A stretch of 64,000 bases of DNA from Phoronis australis. Taxonomy: Eukaryota; Phoronida; Phoronidae. Both the position numbers and the translations under genes were made by a program. Shown here in pieces: positions 13,225 to 28,095 of the stretch (its first letter is position 1; each line of letters starts with the position of its first letter). Where the stretch lies: positions 130,365-194,364 of the forward strand of contig NMRA01000690.1 in the NCBI GenBank assembly GCA_002633005.1. Reading direction: 5' to 3'. Under the pieces are notes generated by a model. That model was not told where the DNA came from. It did no database searches and worked only from the letters and a program-made list of their open reading frames with translations.

Positions 13225-14053
13225 CACCTACGCGCCTCCGACCACTTTAGCCACGACATGTGACACAGCAGGTGACTGGAGATTGCAAGTGAAAACTCGA
13301 TTTTGTATCATGAAGTGACAAATAATTTAAAGCATTGGTTATTACGAAAATGGGTATTTATATCAGTGTGTAACAGGCAAGTAATGTCCTTACGTGTTAT
13401 TTTTTAGCAAATTCACAAAACAGTCAGTATGTTATCGAATTCCACTCATGATTTTCGCATAAATGTTTTCTTATTCTTTATTTCATATTTCTTTCGCAGA
13501 ACAAATACTTGGGGAAATGAAATACATCAATATTCTGATATTGTCGTTGGTTTTGAATCAAGCGTGTTTTCGTTATAACCAAGTGTTTATCGCCATCGTG
13601 ACGAACCATATGAATGTGTGTTGTTTTGTTATCTGGCTAAGTTTTTAAAGAATACATCTAACAATCACATAGATATTTAAGTTATCCTATAAAACAACAA
13701 TACAAACAAAACAGTATTTATTCGCACCAGAGTCATTGGGATAAATTAAGTTAATTACCGAAAGATTCACCCTGCCCGCGTGCTTGCTCGTAACAACGCG
13801 AGTGATAATTTCTAGGTTAATGAGCGACTCCAATGGTTTTTGACGCATGAAAACGAGACGGAATAACCGATTTGGATTTTGTTAATGGAAACATGTTGGA
13901 GTGCTCTAGGGCATGCGGTGCGCGCATTGCACCTAGACAACCTCTCTTTCTGGGTTACTTGGTCTCCACTGACCCTTTACCATCGAAGAACATACAGTGA
14001 GCCTCATCGCCAGCAACTTAGTCATTGCAATAAAAAGACTTGATTGTATAAAA

Positions 14054-14132
<79 letters not shown>

Positions 14133-17100
14133 AAAAGACAAGTTACACAATAGTAGCGCTCCTTTCTTGACACGCCCTCTCATATGCATTTTATAGCAGT
14201 GACATCTGGTGGTTACGTACATGTAGGCCTACATGTGTAACTGTTCAAAATCAATGATTGTTTGTTCGCAAAAGAAGAAGTTGCAAATCCTTGAATTTTT
14301 TCGAGACTTTGTGTTCTATCACTTCAATTGTAATATGACTGATGAAAACAAGAAGACATTGATCTATATATATGTATACTTTGCAGTTAGAATCCGTCGA
14401 ATAAGATTCATTACTCTACAGGAGAATGATTTCGAAATCGCATTCCCGAAAAAGTACTTTTATATCTCTCTTTTATCAGCGCAATGCGGCGAAGTGTGCA
14501 ATTGATTATTCTGGAGTCTGTTTTAAACCCTTCCGAGTTTGATTTTAATGAAGCTTTTCCAAACGCTCTCGTGACTATGAATGACATCTGCTTACGAAAT
14601 TGACAAGTCTTTGTCCGTTAGAGAGGATATGTGCGCATTTAGGCCCATGCGCTTATATCTTTATGCTTTTTAAATGACTTGCTCAAGTGTTTGCGCCTAA
14701 AGGTTACTTATACGCCCAGCCGGATATGCGGCTGTATAGCAACTGCGGAGGTTGCAGATTCGAATCCGAGCGGCGACTGAAATCAGAAAATCCGTTTCCT
14801 CTCCGATAATGAATTTATTTAAAAATACTTGCATATACGTTTGTATCTATTGAAAGTTGCATTTGAAAATTAATTGAGTTGAACAATTCCATCAGCTTTA
14901 TTAATTTTTCTACAAGTAGCTATTGCTGAAAATCAAAGTCTTGTTTTCGTGAAACAATTCAACAACTGTCTTTAAACTTGAAATGGCGAACCCACACAGT
15001 TAGTTTTACAGTGATAAATCAATTATTCAGAGACTTACACTTGTCATTCCCAGCGACGGCCGTCTGTCTGTGTTTAATACGCACTAATTAGTTGGACCAA
15101 TCCTCAGGCTGATTACTAATTGATATTTCCAATAATATAAACTTTCTTTAAACACAGATCAGCTACTTAATGCAAACACATTACGACATTAAAGGGGTGT
15201 GCCTTAGACAGCATTATCTTAGTCTAGCTAAAATATATCAAGTACATTAGACTGAGTTGTTGCTGTTGGAAGCGTGAGTTGTTATTTGAGACAGGTAAAG
15301 AGACAAAAACGAACAGAATCGAGAAACAAAATATTATCAAAAAGGAAATAATAACGAATATAGAATGAAGTTGAAATGATGGCGAAAATTTTTGATTGGT
15401 GTCGAAGGCTAAATCGTCATATTTATCCAAGCTATGGACATTTTGCCTTCAGAAAGTTTTTTTCTCAGTTTTAGGCGTCATTAATTTTATACTTCTTAAT
15501 TATCAAATCTTCTCATTTGTTTCGGGTTGGCCGACGTTTTCAGCAAAAATATCATCTTCTCTGCGCCAAAATTGAAAAATGTTTACTGCACTACTGTTTT
15601 GATAAAATAACGTTGTTTGTTCACACACTAAGTTACGTACAAAAAGAACAATGTGGTGATTAATTCGGACACATGTTAAGCACAATTGAATATCAATGAG
15701 ATTGCGCTGATTGAGTTTGCTAATATCTCTAGTTGCTTAAATTTTTAGAATCAATACAGATTAACGTATTTACCGTTTCCAAGTCATCTACTCGACATCG
15801 AAAATCGATTTCTTATAGCAAATGTTAAAAGATTTGTTGTTGATAAAAACATTGGTTTTTACGGCGTTGGTCTGTTCGACACGTAGAGCCTTTCGACTAC
15901 AGTAGTAGTTTTCGGAGGATTTGACGTGCCTTCTCAGGAAACTAGAAACGAATACAATTAAATTCTACAGTCGTGTTTAAACGGGTCACTGTTTGATGGA
16001 ACGGAAAGCCGACAATTTAAGGGCGATGAGTGAATTCGCAATATTTCAATTATTAAAATCACGAGAGTGGCAAAAAGGGGTAATTGGCGAAACGAGCGGG
16101 GGGGGGTTCGAGTTAGTGCAACAACCGAGAAAAAAGGAATGATCTTGTAAACGCTCGGGTCGATTACATTTCAGGACAAACTGTGGCAAATTTTCACCTC
16201 CCCAGGGACAAATCGAAACTAATACAGCGGCGATATCTGATAACTGTGTTCATACTTTTATTAAATTTAACACTAATGCCGAATCAATTTGAATTCTCGA
16301 TCAAAATTTGAGTGTTCAGCATCATGACAAAGTCTTCGTCATCTAGGACTAATATTTTGTCTTAAAAGATACATGTCAACGCTAATCTTGTATTGCAAAC
16401 CTTATTGACGTCCGGTTATTTGAGAGATCCATTTTCCCGTTATTTTGTTTGTAAATAACAGTCAACCACTACTAGTTTGGAAAAACATAAATGTGGTTAA
16501 CCCGTCACATCGACAGGACCCTGGTACTCTTTTAATCATTTATTCAAATAGTCAATACAATAATATCTCCGTTGATAAGACAATTGGTAGATTAAGTAGA
16601 TACAAATAGGGCTTGGGTGTCACCCCAGAGATAGCCCGTTGACATTCAGCCAGTACCTTGACCATAAGAACAAATATAAATTTTACAACGCGATAATTTT
16701 GACACGCTTTGTACATGTAGATTGGTTCGTGAACGGGAATTTCAAATCCGTGTTTTGATTCCACATGTGAAACTAGAAGTCCGATATTCTTGTTTCCTCT
16801 ACCCTTACCCGCGTGAATTCCTGCCGTTTAGACGACTAAAAAGATAAACGTTATACACTTCGTTATTTTTTCTTATGTATACGTGAGGCCATTTTAAATG
16901 TAGAGCTACAATGGAGTAGATATTCCGAAGTGAAAATTCAGTTTACGGTCTCCGATCTTTTTTTCTCATTTATGATGACTTACATTTTTTGAATCCAAAT
17001 ATTTAGTAGACGTACCAACCACTCACGTTGTTTAATGTTGTTTAATGATAACACTGAGTGGCACCAGATATATATATATATAACATTTTCAAATTTATTT

Positions 17101-18920
17101 TGAAATTGCTTTGTTTATCCGATTCGTAAGAAGAACACACAAATCTTATATAACTGCTGATCAGACATTCTATTTCATATCAGCCAAAATGCGATCAATT
17201 AGTTGAGATAATTTGAATGTTGTTGCTTAATGCCAATTAAAATTTTACAGCTTTTAACTAATACTCTGAGATATTTTAATTTCGGTATTAAAACAGTCAC
17301 ACATACTGAGTTTCTGAGCACAAGATTACTCCAATAATCCCAACGTAGCTAATTTTCAGTCACAAGGTGATTTGACTATCTTTTAAATCCTACTTGAGAC
17401 TCACTGAAGACGATAAATGTAATTACATAAACGTTAGCGAAGTGGGGTACATTCTGCACTAAGACATTTCATGAATTAAACCACGTGACCTCTTAATGGT
17501 CGCCAGTGGTCTCTGGGATTGTTTACGGATGTTTATCGTACTGTCATCGCGACGAAGTCATTCGAGTGCAGCATTTGGGCGAATTATGGTTTTTACAACA
17601 ATAAATGTGAATATAGCACCTTGATATCATATTTAAATAAATTAAAATTCAGATTTTTGATTTCTTTAAACGTGAGATGTTTGTTTACAAATCGTTTGCC
17701 GTATTGTCAAAGACGCCGATAACGTAAAAATGTTAGCCTATCCATTGCCATCGTTTGGGGCTGTTAATCATGACGTTATTTCGTGAAGGATGCGCCTCCT
17801 GGTGCTGTGTTGTCATCACTATCGGGGAAATGACCAAAACAGTCACCGGAGAGAAAAAATATACAATGAACGTCTGTCGAGTCTTTTTTATCAGTGCAGT
17901 ATATTTAGGTAACTTATCATTAAAAACAGCAATAATGATTTTAACTATTCCTGTAAGTGCATATTTGTTTTGTTTTTCCGATGATAATATAACATTGTTA
18001 ACGATTAGGGCTTACATTTTATACATCACGTAATTGATTAAAGGGATATCATTGACGAGGATCAATAGGCCAAAGTCTCGTTTACCCCAAGTAATACCCG
18101 TTGCTCCATGGAACAAACTTGCAAAGTGACATATCTTACTTTTAGTTTGAAATTAAAGGAAAATACTTTTTACGGCGTGGGGATTCCCATTTGTAAAGAG
18201 ATGTCTCAACCATGACTGTTCAGTATAATACTGGTATCAGATTAACTCCTCTAGAAACTCTTTGAATGATTTAGCTGTTAACGCTGTCCAACTAACTTAA
18301 AGCAGTGAATTGGCGGGTGACACCGTCCTATTTTTAAGACAAGTACACTGTACTGTCTGTTGCAGATAAATGAAACAGAAAACGACAGATTTAGGTATGG
18401 ATACACCATTGCTTACAATGAAAACTTTCAAACTTTTTACGAATTGAAAGGGGGTTATAAAAATTTCCGAATACAGAAAAAAGACGAGTTAAAAATATGT
18501 AACTTGACTTACGAATCTCTGGTGAACGTTTCAGAGAAATGAGCTGGAAACAAGCAAAGGGCCTCGGAAATGATTTGCTAAACTGAAATTGTACAGTAGT
18601 GCTTATAGTTGCTTCAAACCCGCTTTCAGCACTGTTTCAAATTGTTCTGCAGCTAAATTGGAAGAGGTTTCAGGGCTCGGAAAGAACGTCTCGTTATTGC
18701 TCGACGTGAGAATAGGTTCTGTAAGTTGGCTTGTCCCAGCGTCGCATTTAATGCGTCGGGCACGGTATCAAGGAATATCGAAGTGTCAGTCTTTTGCAAA
18801 CATGGAAATCCCTTCTCATGTCAGTCTGGAACCAGTTGAGGCGAATTTTATAGTGGTAAGCGATCTACGGAACGCGGATTTCATACATGCAGTACAGCCG
18901 CTTTAAAAGTTTTGATAAAC
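13225..18920. other. Intergenic DNA with microsatellites
   Basis: About 5.7 kb with no recognisable gene. It contains the (GT)37 tract listed separately, a short (TA)n run near 17070 and a G8 run near 16100. A sequence near 14715-14775 with GATTCGAATCC resembles a tRNA B box but does not fold as a tRNA. Confidence 0.6.
14057..14130 (+). repeat. (GT)37 microsatellite
   Basis: A perfect run of 37 GT units (74 bases), uninterrupted. It is the purest simple repeat in the window, probably length-variable in the population and able to adopt Z-DNA. Confidence 0.98.
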
Positions 18921-19086
18921 CACTGGCGGACTTAAGGGGGGACAAGGTGCAATGACCCCCCCCCCAAAAAAAAAAATTCTTCGTATTCCATTTGGCACTT
19001 CGGGGGTGCGAATATCTGACAGGCAAAATCCTGACTAATACTCTGCCCTGCCCCCCCCCCAACTCAAAACCCTGGATTCGCCCCTG
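18921..19086 (+). mobile_element. hAT-like MITE, copy 2
   Basis: Begins CACTGGCGGACTTAAG and ends CCCTGGATTCGCCCCTG, an imperfect inverted pair of the same type as 13131-13216. It shares with that copy the inner stretch CTGACAGGCAAAATCCTG and ACTAATACTCTG. It is longer (about 166 bp) because of poly-C/poly-A runs and an extra segment. Pure C and A homopolymers inside it are likely to be length-uncertain in the assembly. Confidence 0.6.
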
Positions 19087-22000
19087 TAAACCTACACGTA
19101 TAATAATCATTCTATAGCTGATTTTGGTTTTATGTTAACTTTTAATATTTGCACACTCAAATGACTTGTTGTCGTGCATATTGATATAAAACACCGAGGT
19201 TACTCGGTATGAACATACATCTCTACGAAAGAACAAAAAAATAAATATACTTCGTGGTGAAATCATCTAGTCGCCTTGTATCCATATCTTTGAATACATA
19301 CTGTCAACAGGGTCGCTAAGTAACTAAGCCCTTTAAGAGTTCGGAGGGTGTGTTTTACATGAGCTCTCAGGACTTATTCTGATAACTGTCCAGACGTGTC
19401 GTTAGTCGTATCACTGAACTATTGCGACAAGTTCAGTGAGTTTAGAAAAACGTTAAATTCGATGATTACGGTGTTTTAAAGTATCGGCTAACACTTAATG
19501 CAGCGCGAAGAAATCGTCTACAATATTACAATGTTACTACCGTCTTGTTGAATACATTCAGTAGCGTCCCCTATCAACCGCGTCACACAACACATAATAA
19601 GGTTACGTACATGTAAGACCCTAGAAAAATGTCCAAGTTTGGCTAATTTTGTAGCATCTTATCTCAGAACTTCAGTTACTATGTTTTATGCACTGTTATC
19701 CAATACAATGTTGAAATTGTTTTTTAAAATGATCCACTACTGCGGGAGGGCTTATCAAAAATAGGACTTCATGATTTTTATGAAAAAAATCAAACGGTAC
19801 GTGAACGAAAACGAATGATAATTAAGAAAACTGTGTGTTAGAGATTTCATCTTGAAGATTTGTATCAAATGGAATTAGAACATGTTAGTGATGCTGTTGT
19901 TTTGCTGTGAAAGTACCTTTCTTTTTCTTTTTCCTTAATTTCATTAAAAAGACATAGTCAGTAGTCAGGTGGTCAGGTGGACCAATCAATTGCAGATTGG
20001 TACAAAGTAAAAAATCAGAGCTTGCAGGCTTTCTGCTTTCAAAAAATATATACTTTTACAGAGTTTTATTTCGTAGTCCTGTAAACATTTGGCTGAAGGC
20101 ACAGACATGTCAGCAATGGTACTACATAACCTTTAAGCAATATTCACTGATCATGCCGCATGATAAGGAAGAAAGCCGAAAGGTTACAGTGTTTACCTTT
20201 TATAACTTTCAAAGCGAATGACGTTAAAAACCATCGAATAGTGTCGATTGCAACATGTTAATCACCGAGTGATGGGTGTGCCAAAACATGAAATTCCTGG
20301 TTAAGTCTTTATCGTGGAATTTTTTGTGCGTACTGTTTGACAAAATCGTAAAGTACATAGTTTCGTGAAAGATTGTCGAACCATCAGTTTTTAATTCTTC
20401 GATAACCAGTGGTGTCTTTTTATGAACAGTGAAAGAAGACTTAAATTTGGTTGTACGACCGACACAACTATTTTTGTAAAGCAAATAAATCTCGCTTGAG
20501 AAAAAGGGTAAATTCTCTGAGAATATTTACAAAGTTACAAATAATGAGAATTCTTTATCAATTATTTCTACACTGTAATGCGCTCGTAATTACTTGGCTA
20601 AACTTTTATTAGCTTTTGTGAAGTGAGGAGCGCAAGTCACATTCATAGAACCAGGCCGCAAGTCAGCTCCATACGACGTTTTTAGGAATTCGTGGCACAC
20701 ATTCTCCCAACAATTATGTCATCTTCTTTTTCGGCATTAAATGATACTAATATTTGATACACTGATTTATGATTTTATCGCATGTCAACAAACGTGATGT
20801 CACTAGAGTATGCCTTCCCTTTTGTTACAATATGGCTTCTCGCCGAACTCTCGAAGACAAAATGTGCACAAGTAGACCGCGCATGTTGGGTAGTTCCGTT
20901 AGCACAGGACTCTCACTACGTACAGTAAGTCAGTGTGATCAAGTGCACAGCTTTTATACTTGGCGACATCTCGCCAGGTATTTCATATTAGGTGTTTTCG
21001 CGCGCCAGGATAATTTCATTGGCGCAGACGGTCTTAATTTCTGTAATACTAACTTGATTCTCAACTCGGTCTATTAGCGTAACGAACCAAGAAAGATTGT
21101 CCTTTGCACATATAAGCAAACCAGTCTGAACACAGAGGACGTTTCTTGCGAATAACCTCTGACTAGCAGTGTGCAGACATCGACCTACTGCAAATGTTTA
21201 AAAGTACACTGTGTGTGGACATTTACACCATACAGACGTGCAAACAAAAGGCAAAAAACACAATTATTGGTTTGCTCTTTTTCGGCGGAGGCTTTCACAA
21301 CCGTTTAGCCAGTTCACAAAATCATTGGATATCCATAGTTTTGTTCATAAAATGTAGACGTAGACTGATTACCCTTTGACGGAGTCCTTGTATGAAGCGC
21401 TATCTATTGAGAGATGTGAGAGAAACTTGTGCCATGGCTGGCAAACTGAGTCTGTTGAAAACCGGTCTGCGTTCAAAAGATGCGAGAAATTCATAAAAAC
21501 GCATACCCTACCTCGAGTCGGCTCACCAGGAACGGTCTGACAACGTGTCACAGAATTCGACGACATTCATAGGTCCGCTAAAACGTAGTTCCGTAAAGAA
21601 TCGTGTTAAGTCGAGAATGAAAGCTTTTGAAAGTTTTAGGCAGAAAGTCAGCAGTGAATGTACCATTAAAGGCGATGTGAAAATGTCGCTCAGGTGGATG
21701 CAGCGAAGAATATTAATATAATTTAATTTGTCACACAAAAGTTTTTACGAAAAGGGTAGTTGTATAAATCATAAGCACAAATTGTCATTCTTTCTATGGT
21801 ACAATATCTTTTCTTTGCGTTTGTTCTCTGGAAAAATGAAGTTGCCGTGGGCGAGTGAAAAATTACTGCAACAGGTGCGTGGTAATATAGATTTACGAGC
21901 AAGGGAACGAAACAACAGAACTGAAGTCCAATTATCAAAGGCATCAATGGTCACTTCGTATTGCTTTTGATACCCATCAGATCTCAGTAAGAGACTGCAC

Positions 22001-23329
22001 GCTAGTGTTGGCTTAAAGTCCTTCTCTCAAACTGCCCATGTGGTTCCCGTATCCGAAAATACTTACTACATAAAATCTTATTTTCGACACCCTTTCTTTA
22101 TATTCTTTTCGCCTTTCTTGCCAAAAGCGATTTTTGAACAGTATTTGACCCTTCTCTCTGAGCGTATGATTACCGGTTGTCGTCGGTTATTTCCGTACCC
22201 ACATTTCCGGCTCATCGGTTCAGGAACTTGTCCTGAACGCCGCCATGTTTTCCTTGTAACTGAATGTGCTATCGCTTGCTCGAAAAGTCTTCATTATTTT
22301 GTTTTATTAGTAATATCTCGTGATTCATTTGCATATGTACTGTATTTATAGTTTGTAGTTAGTGGTCGTTGATTTTTTTGGAATGTTACGCGTACTTAGT
22401 ATGTTAAAATAGCATTGGTGTTTAGTTCCTTATGTAGGCCGGTCGAACCTAGGAACCAATATGAGTCGAACCAATTTTTTTCGGTTTTATTTTTTTCTCG
22501 TTTTGAAAAAGTACTTTGCTATCATCGGAAAGGTAGTGCATTCTACTCAGTAAAAATCGAAAAAGTATCAAAATCGGGGCAAGCAGTGTAAAGTTATTGC
22601 AAGTTTTGTGGCGAAATTTGGGTCACTTTGTTTGGATCGCGTCGGCCATATTGGAGGACAGCGGGATAAGGTACGAGTTTAAAAATTTGTGTAAATTGTT
22701 TTCGCCAACAAATTACGGTGAAATTTAGTTAGACATATCTTTACTTACTATTCTGCACGATTTAACAGTGTTCACCAAGTTTCAGCCTCGCAGTTGTTAC
22801 TCATTAAATGATAAATGTGCTCACAATTCCCGTTGGACTTCATCTCATTTCGGGCGGCACCGACAACATGGCGACATTTGCTGAACTGAAAGGCATGTTC
22901 AATCGGCTACTTTGTAATTTTTGAAGATTTAACGTTGATACATTTTGACAAACGTTGCTACAAAAAAGAAACTTTGTTCAATTTTCGTGTTTTTTGTGCA
23001 AAAATATAAGATGTATTCGAATTATTTTATTGTAAATTTCCCATTCAGGTGATCTTACACTAAGCTAAAAAAGTAGTTGAAATAATTTTGAAATGGTTTT
23101 TTGTTTGACTGTCAGCTGCTGACCATTCTTTTAGGCTTGNTGCAATAAAGAATAGTGCGTTTGTGGTGTTATCGGATATTGAGTACACGGTTGTGATATG
23201 CTGTGCTTTGAAAGCAGGTTTAATGATGCTGACAATGTTGCCACTTGTCAAAAGAAGGCAAATTATGATTTAAGTACTTAAGCTTAGACCGATATCGAGC
23301 TAACTAATAAGACCCGGCAAAATGTCTTA
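19087..23329. other. Intergenic DNA, nothing recognised
   Basis: About 4.2 kb of AT-rich sequence with scattered short frames, none with a known domain or a good splice context. One N base lies at 23140 near the start of the next repeat region. Confidence 0.55.
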
Positions 23330-23964
23330 GCCCCGTTTGATGAAATTTCTTAAGATCAAAATTAAGACCGGAAATTAGCTTGCTATGGAGTAAACGTAAG
23401 ATTCGACTTTTGGTCTAAGTGAGTATTAGCACTATAAACTGCTGAGGAACAAATTCAGTTGATATTTTTCGTAATCTAATGTCCCTAAACAATGTCAAAT
23501 TGAAGATCGTCTGCTTTCGATTCTAGAACCGGCAATGGCCGCAGAGACAACGCAGTCCGACGGCACATGAGGGATGATATTTTCCAGCCACACCTGGGTC
23601 TTCTCAAGCAAACAAGTTCCCATGCATTTTTATCCAAAATGTAAGTAAATCCGCACCTAGATTTTCAAGGTCAAGAGTAATCTTGAAACCATATTTCACA
23701 TACCGCCTCGCTTAGTTTTGTGAATTCGCAACAGGTGGCGAAAGCGTAGTTTGTATACTCACCTATGTCAAAAACCGATAATACACGCAGTGTTGGCTTA
23801 CGTAGTAAATGGACTTAATTTCCCTCTAAGTTGAGACCGGAGACCAAAATGAAAGGGTCCTTTCTGAATTTTCGTCTTCAGTCTTAACTTTGCCGATTTT
23901 CAGTTACAACTTCAAATTTTTGGTCTTAAGTTAAGTCTTATGCCACTTTCAACAAACGGGCGCC
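23330..23964. mobile_element. Inverted-repeat element with CCCGTTTG(A/T)TGAAA ends
   Basis: Left end CCCCGTTTGATGAAATTTC and right end complement GGCGCCCGTTTGTTGAAAG are similar in inverse orientation. Inside both ends are further related blocks based on TCTTAAG and AAGACC. This fits a decayed non-autonomous DNA transposon of about 635 bp. The exact termini and any target duplication are unclear. Confidence 0.4.
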
Positions 23965-26900
23965 TGTACTAGACATTTATATACATGTGATAGTGCAAGG
24001 GAGCATTTAGTATTCTGGAACACGACTAAGGTTCCATAAAAAACACAACTAGGCTCCATAAACAGCACTTTTCCATGACGCACTCAATATTTTATACTCA
24101 CTGTGCCCTAAAACAAGTTGTTGCAACCTAAGTGACATTCGATGTGTGAATTCGCACACGTGGGCGCACGAGGATGACACTTTTCTCCTCCCTCCCGAAT
24201 TTGGGGAAAATTAAGAACAATTTGGCAATAGAAGAAAAAAATTCAGGCAGCGGATCGTCCAATGGGAATATAAGGAACAGTCATTGGTTGAGGTGAAATC
24301 GGTGGCCCCAGGGAATGGGGGCGACAAGATAGTGGCGACCAGGGGTAGAATTCCGGGTGACGATCGGGGTGTAGAATTGATGGCAACGACGGTGAAAGTT
24401 TCTTATCTGCGGGAAAAGCTATACCATATTCCCCATCACAAAGCCAAGTCCTATATTTGTACACGAATGACAATAAAAACAATTATCTCGATGTGTTTCA
24501 ACAATTCTAAGATGAACTTATTTTTTGTTGCCAAGGTCTCAGTTGCAGTGTAGCGGAAGTGGCGAACTGTTCACGACCCAGTAGCGTTTAGATATTCAGT
24601 CTGTTATGCGCTCCCTTTGGGAATTTTAATTCAGTGTTTACGATAAATAGCACAAAATGACGTCCCTTTTGTTTTGAAAAGAATGCTAATCCAAACGAAT
24701 GAATAGAAATCGTTACCAATTACACGGAGTGTACAGAGATGCATGCCTTTATGTGATTTGTTTTCCCTAGGGACCGATCGAATGAGGTTTCAGTTAAAAC
24801 ATTAATCCTACAATCTGAGATTTTCAATAAATTCACACTGTTCCACTCGTGTTACTGGCGTACGTGTTTATTCAGCATTCGCCTACGGATGGAGGTGAAG
24901 GAGATTAGCATTTGTTACACTGTCGTATGAACTATTGTATTCAGCACATCCACAGTGTTGACTTTGCAAATTGAGACTTGGAGCACTGGATGAGGCGGTG
25001 GATTTATATGTGGTGGTGTGAATACATTGATTTTTACATCATGCTTACGTTTTGTTGACGACAATGAATGATTTTTAGACCAACGTTGGACGACAAGTCG
25101 ATGATTATCAGCGCATTTCTCCTTGTAAAGAAAGATCGGTCAAAACAGTTGTCCTCCGGTGAGTATAGTTCAAATGAGGAATCATGGAACCGAAATTTTT
25201 CAATTGACGACCGTGACTAACATGCACGTTCTGGCTAATAAATTAGGAAAAAATGAAATATGTGTGATCTAAATTTTGGCGACTTCCCATAATCGATCTT
25301 GACTTTGACTTAGAACTATTGACTATTTTACATGATACGCGTTCAACAAAAGAAACTTACTGGTTTATGGTCGTACACTAACACGAAGGTGTAAAAGTTA
25401 CAAAACGAAACCTTTAACCCTTCGTCCATGGTTGTCGTAACAACCACGTGAAGCTGGTAGCAATAACGTTTGGTTTAGACTACTTATCGATATAAAATTG
25501 GCTTCAACTTTTTCCTAAATATGAATGATTTCTGGGTTTGAAAGAACTAACAGTTTTAGTGCTTGAGGCCATTAATGGCTTGTCATCGCGACTTCCGGTA
25601 ATTTTATGGCTCCGAGCACGGTCTCATTGTTTGCGGAACGGAGGTAGTAAAGAAGGGAAAAACTGATGGCTTTGCAAAAATATTTTCACTTGTGGAATTT
25701 TTGCCCGATTGGGCTAAATTTGCCTTGTCAATAAATGTAGGCTTTATTTGTATTATTGTCCAGTTTTATTGCCATTTTTTGTATGATGTGCCGCGTGAAA
25801 ACGAAAGCCGTCCGGCATAGCCGTTTCAATCACTAAAGTAACTGACGACACACAAGCTTATGGCCATTACCGTGAGGGCGTTCAGTCTTGTGTCGCAACA
25901 CCTGCCAGTTTTTCTCACTAATTAGGTTCAGATCAACATGTTTCAGACGTGACTTCTGGTTGTTCACAAAAAGGGATTGTGTGGAAGAAAATGGATATTT
26001 ATGAAGGAAAAGCAACTTCCAACCAAAAAGGTTTTTAATAATCGGAACATGTGCCGTGTACCATGGAGGTTCCGTATCTAGAGATAGAAACGAGGGTGAG
26101 GCATTAGACCATATTTTCATATAAATTTGTAAAATTTAATAAATTAGGGATTAACAGGATTGCAATTTATTTTTGATCGAACTCAGTCGATTATTTCGTC
26201 GTAGAGGCATTGAATAAATCGCTATTGGTATTTTATCGGCAAAGAGAGGTTGAAATTCGAGTTCGTCTGTTTCTGACGACAGAGCAACAGAAAGAAGACA
26301 TCATTGGAACGCCGTCTCCATGCAATATATCGGTGTTCCAAGTAGTTACATCGCCCACTCTTTGAAGAGCTGAATGTTCACATAAGTGCTAACTTCTATT
26401 TGCCAATATTCTAATAACGCTAGAGTAGAAATTTGCAGACAAAAGAACAAAATAATTACTGAAAACTTTGAACTCCAACAGCTATTTATTTTCATGAAAC
26501 CTATATTTAACACCAGTAAAAGTCCATGAAGCGCTTACAAAAAATCCTTCTGAGAGGCTGAATGATTTAGTTCTACTCACAAAATAAAAATTCTTGCCAG
26601 ACATCATGGCATAACTTGTGAAACCAAACCGATCTCTTTAAGGAATAGGAAGAAATAAAATTCGACCCATTCATGTTTCAGTGACCTTAGGAATATAAAC
26701 GTATGTGAAGTTAGGACGCGTCATGGTGAATTGGTGAAATGAGAGATTTCTTTCGAATTGTTTGTTTGAGTACATGTTTGTTTTAATACTGGAAATGCTT
26801 CTGAGTTTAATGTCCCAGAAAATTTTGCAAAGGAGTGTAAATGGTTGATGCAACAAATTTATTATCATGGAATTTCACATTAAATCAATCGTATGATTAC

Positions 26901-28095
26901 TAATTCTTTTGTTTCGTTTTTTCAATCAAACTCGTCTGCTCGCATGCGCTTCCTCGTCTCGTCTTCCAAAGGGTTTCGGGGTAGGTTCAACAAAGTGTTG
27001 AGAAAAACTACTAGTTTCGCCCCTGATCGAACTGTCGTTTTCGTTCCAAGGCCTGAGAAACCATCTCTCTCAGCAAAAGTTGTGTAATTTTTTTGACGAA
27101 ATGCAGATTTCTAGAGTAAAAGTTCGTTTCGGGCGATTCCACAGCTTTTGGCCCATCCTTTACAAGACAAAATGTCGAGTAATCGAATGACCGTGCAATC
27201 TGTTGGTCTAGTTGACTCTACAAATTTTTTACGTCCTCTGGTTAACATACGACAGAGTCTCCCTCTCGGCAGAGTTTAGTGGAAATGAATTCCGCGATAT
27301 TTTGAGCGTAACGGACTAGGGGACAAATACTACAAAATCACATTTTTACAAAGAACTTCCGTTGACTTGACGACGCACACGAGGTGAACTTCTTTTGACG
27401 TCAACCAAACCGGAATCCATTTTCAAGTGAGACTGGTCTGAAACGAATCTTTTCAACTAAATGATATAATATAGACTCGTGGTACACGGTAGGTGGCGTA
27501 GCAACGAGGGGAACAAGGGATTATGCCCTCTCCCCGTTCATTGCTAGAATTCCACGATTTATTATGCTTTTTCATTAGAATTATTCATCATGTTTGCCCT
27601 CTTCCTCGAGTGGAGCATCAATGGGGGACGTCATCAAAATTGGCGCTGACTGGTAAGAGGGAGACGCAGAGTTGGTGGCAATCAGATGAAAGTGAATGAA
27701 ACTAACGTGGGTAGTCGTCACGCCCTTATCTTCCACTGTGACGGCGATCGCATGTACGTTACAGCTTCCTGTTCAATAGTTTTAGCTTGGGATGTTTTAA
27801 AGTAGCTATGAATCATTTTGTGCCCATAACAGGTTTTTAGAGTTGGTAGGTACTGCCTCCGAAACTTCATTTACTGTCTTCTTGTCATATGTCAGAAATG
27901 AAATTAGTGACAATATTCCGCTCAGACAAATCCACCGTTTCAGTATCTACATAGAACTTTCGAGTCGGAGCTGAAACGCTCACGTCGTGACATGAGAAAC
28001 TCGGCCCGTTCCACGGCAGCTTATATTTCACCAATAGATATTTTTATAAGTCTCGTTGTCGTCAAGAGGCCTGTTTATCAGGAAATAGGGTCTAA
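23965..28095. other. Intergenic DNA, nothing recognised
   Basis: About 4.1 kb with no frame above about 95 codons and no domain or exon I can identify. Some stretches near 24290-24370 and 27490-27540 are G-rich and look repeat-derived, but I could not find a partner for them in this window. Confidence 0.5.

Noticed and set aside
14715-14775. tRNA-like sequence with GATTCGAATCC
   Set aside because: The T-arm does not pair, and the possible A box is too close to the B box; at most a fragment of a tRNA-derived SINE.
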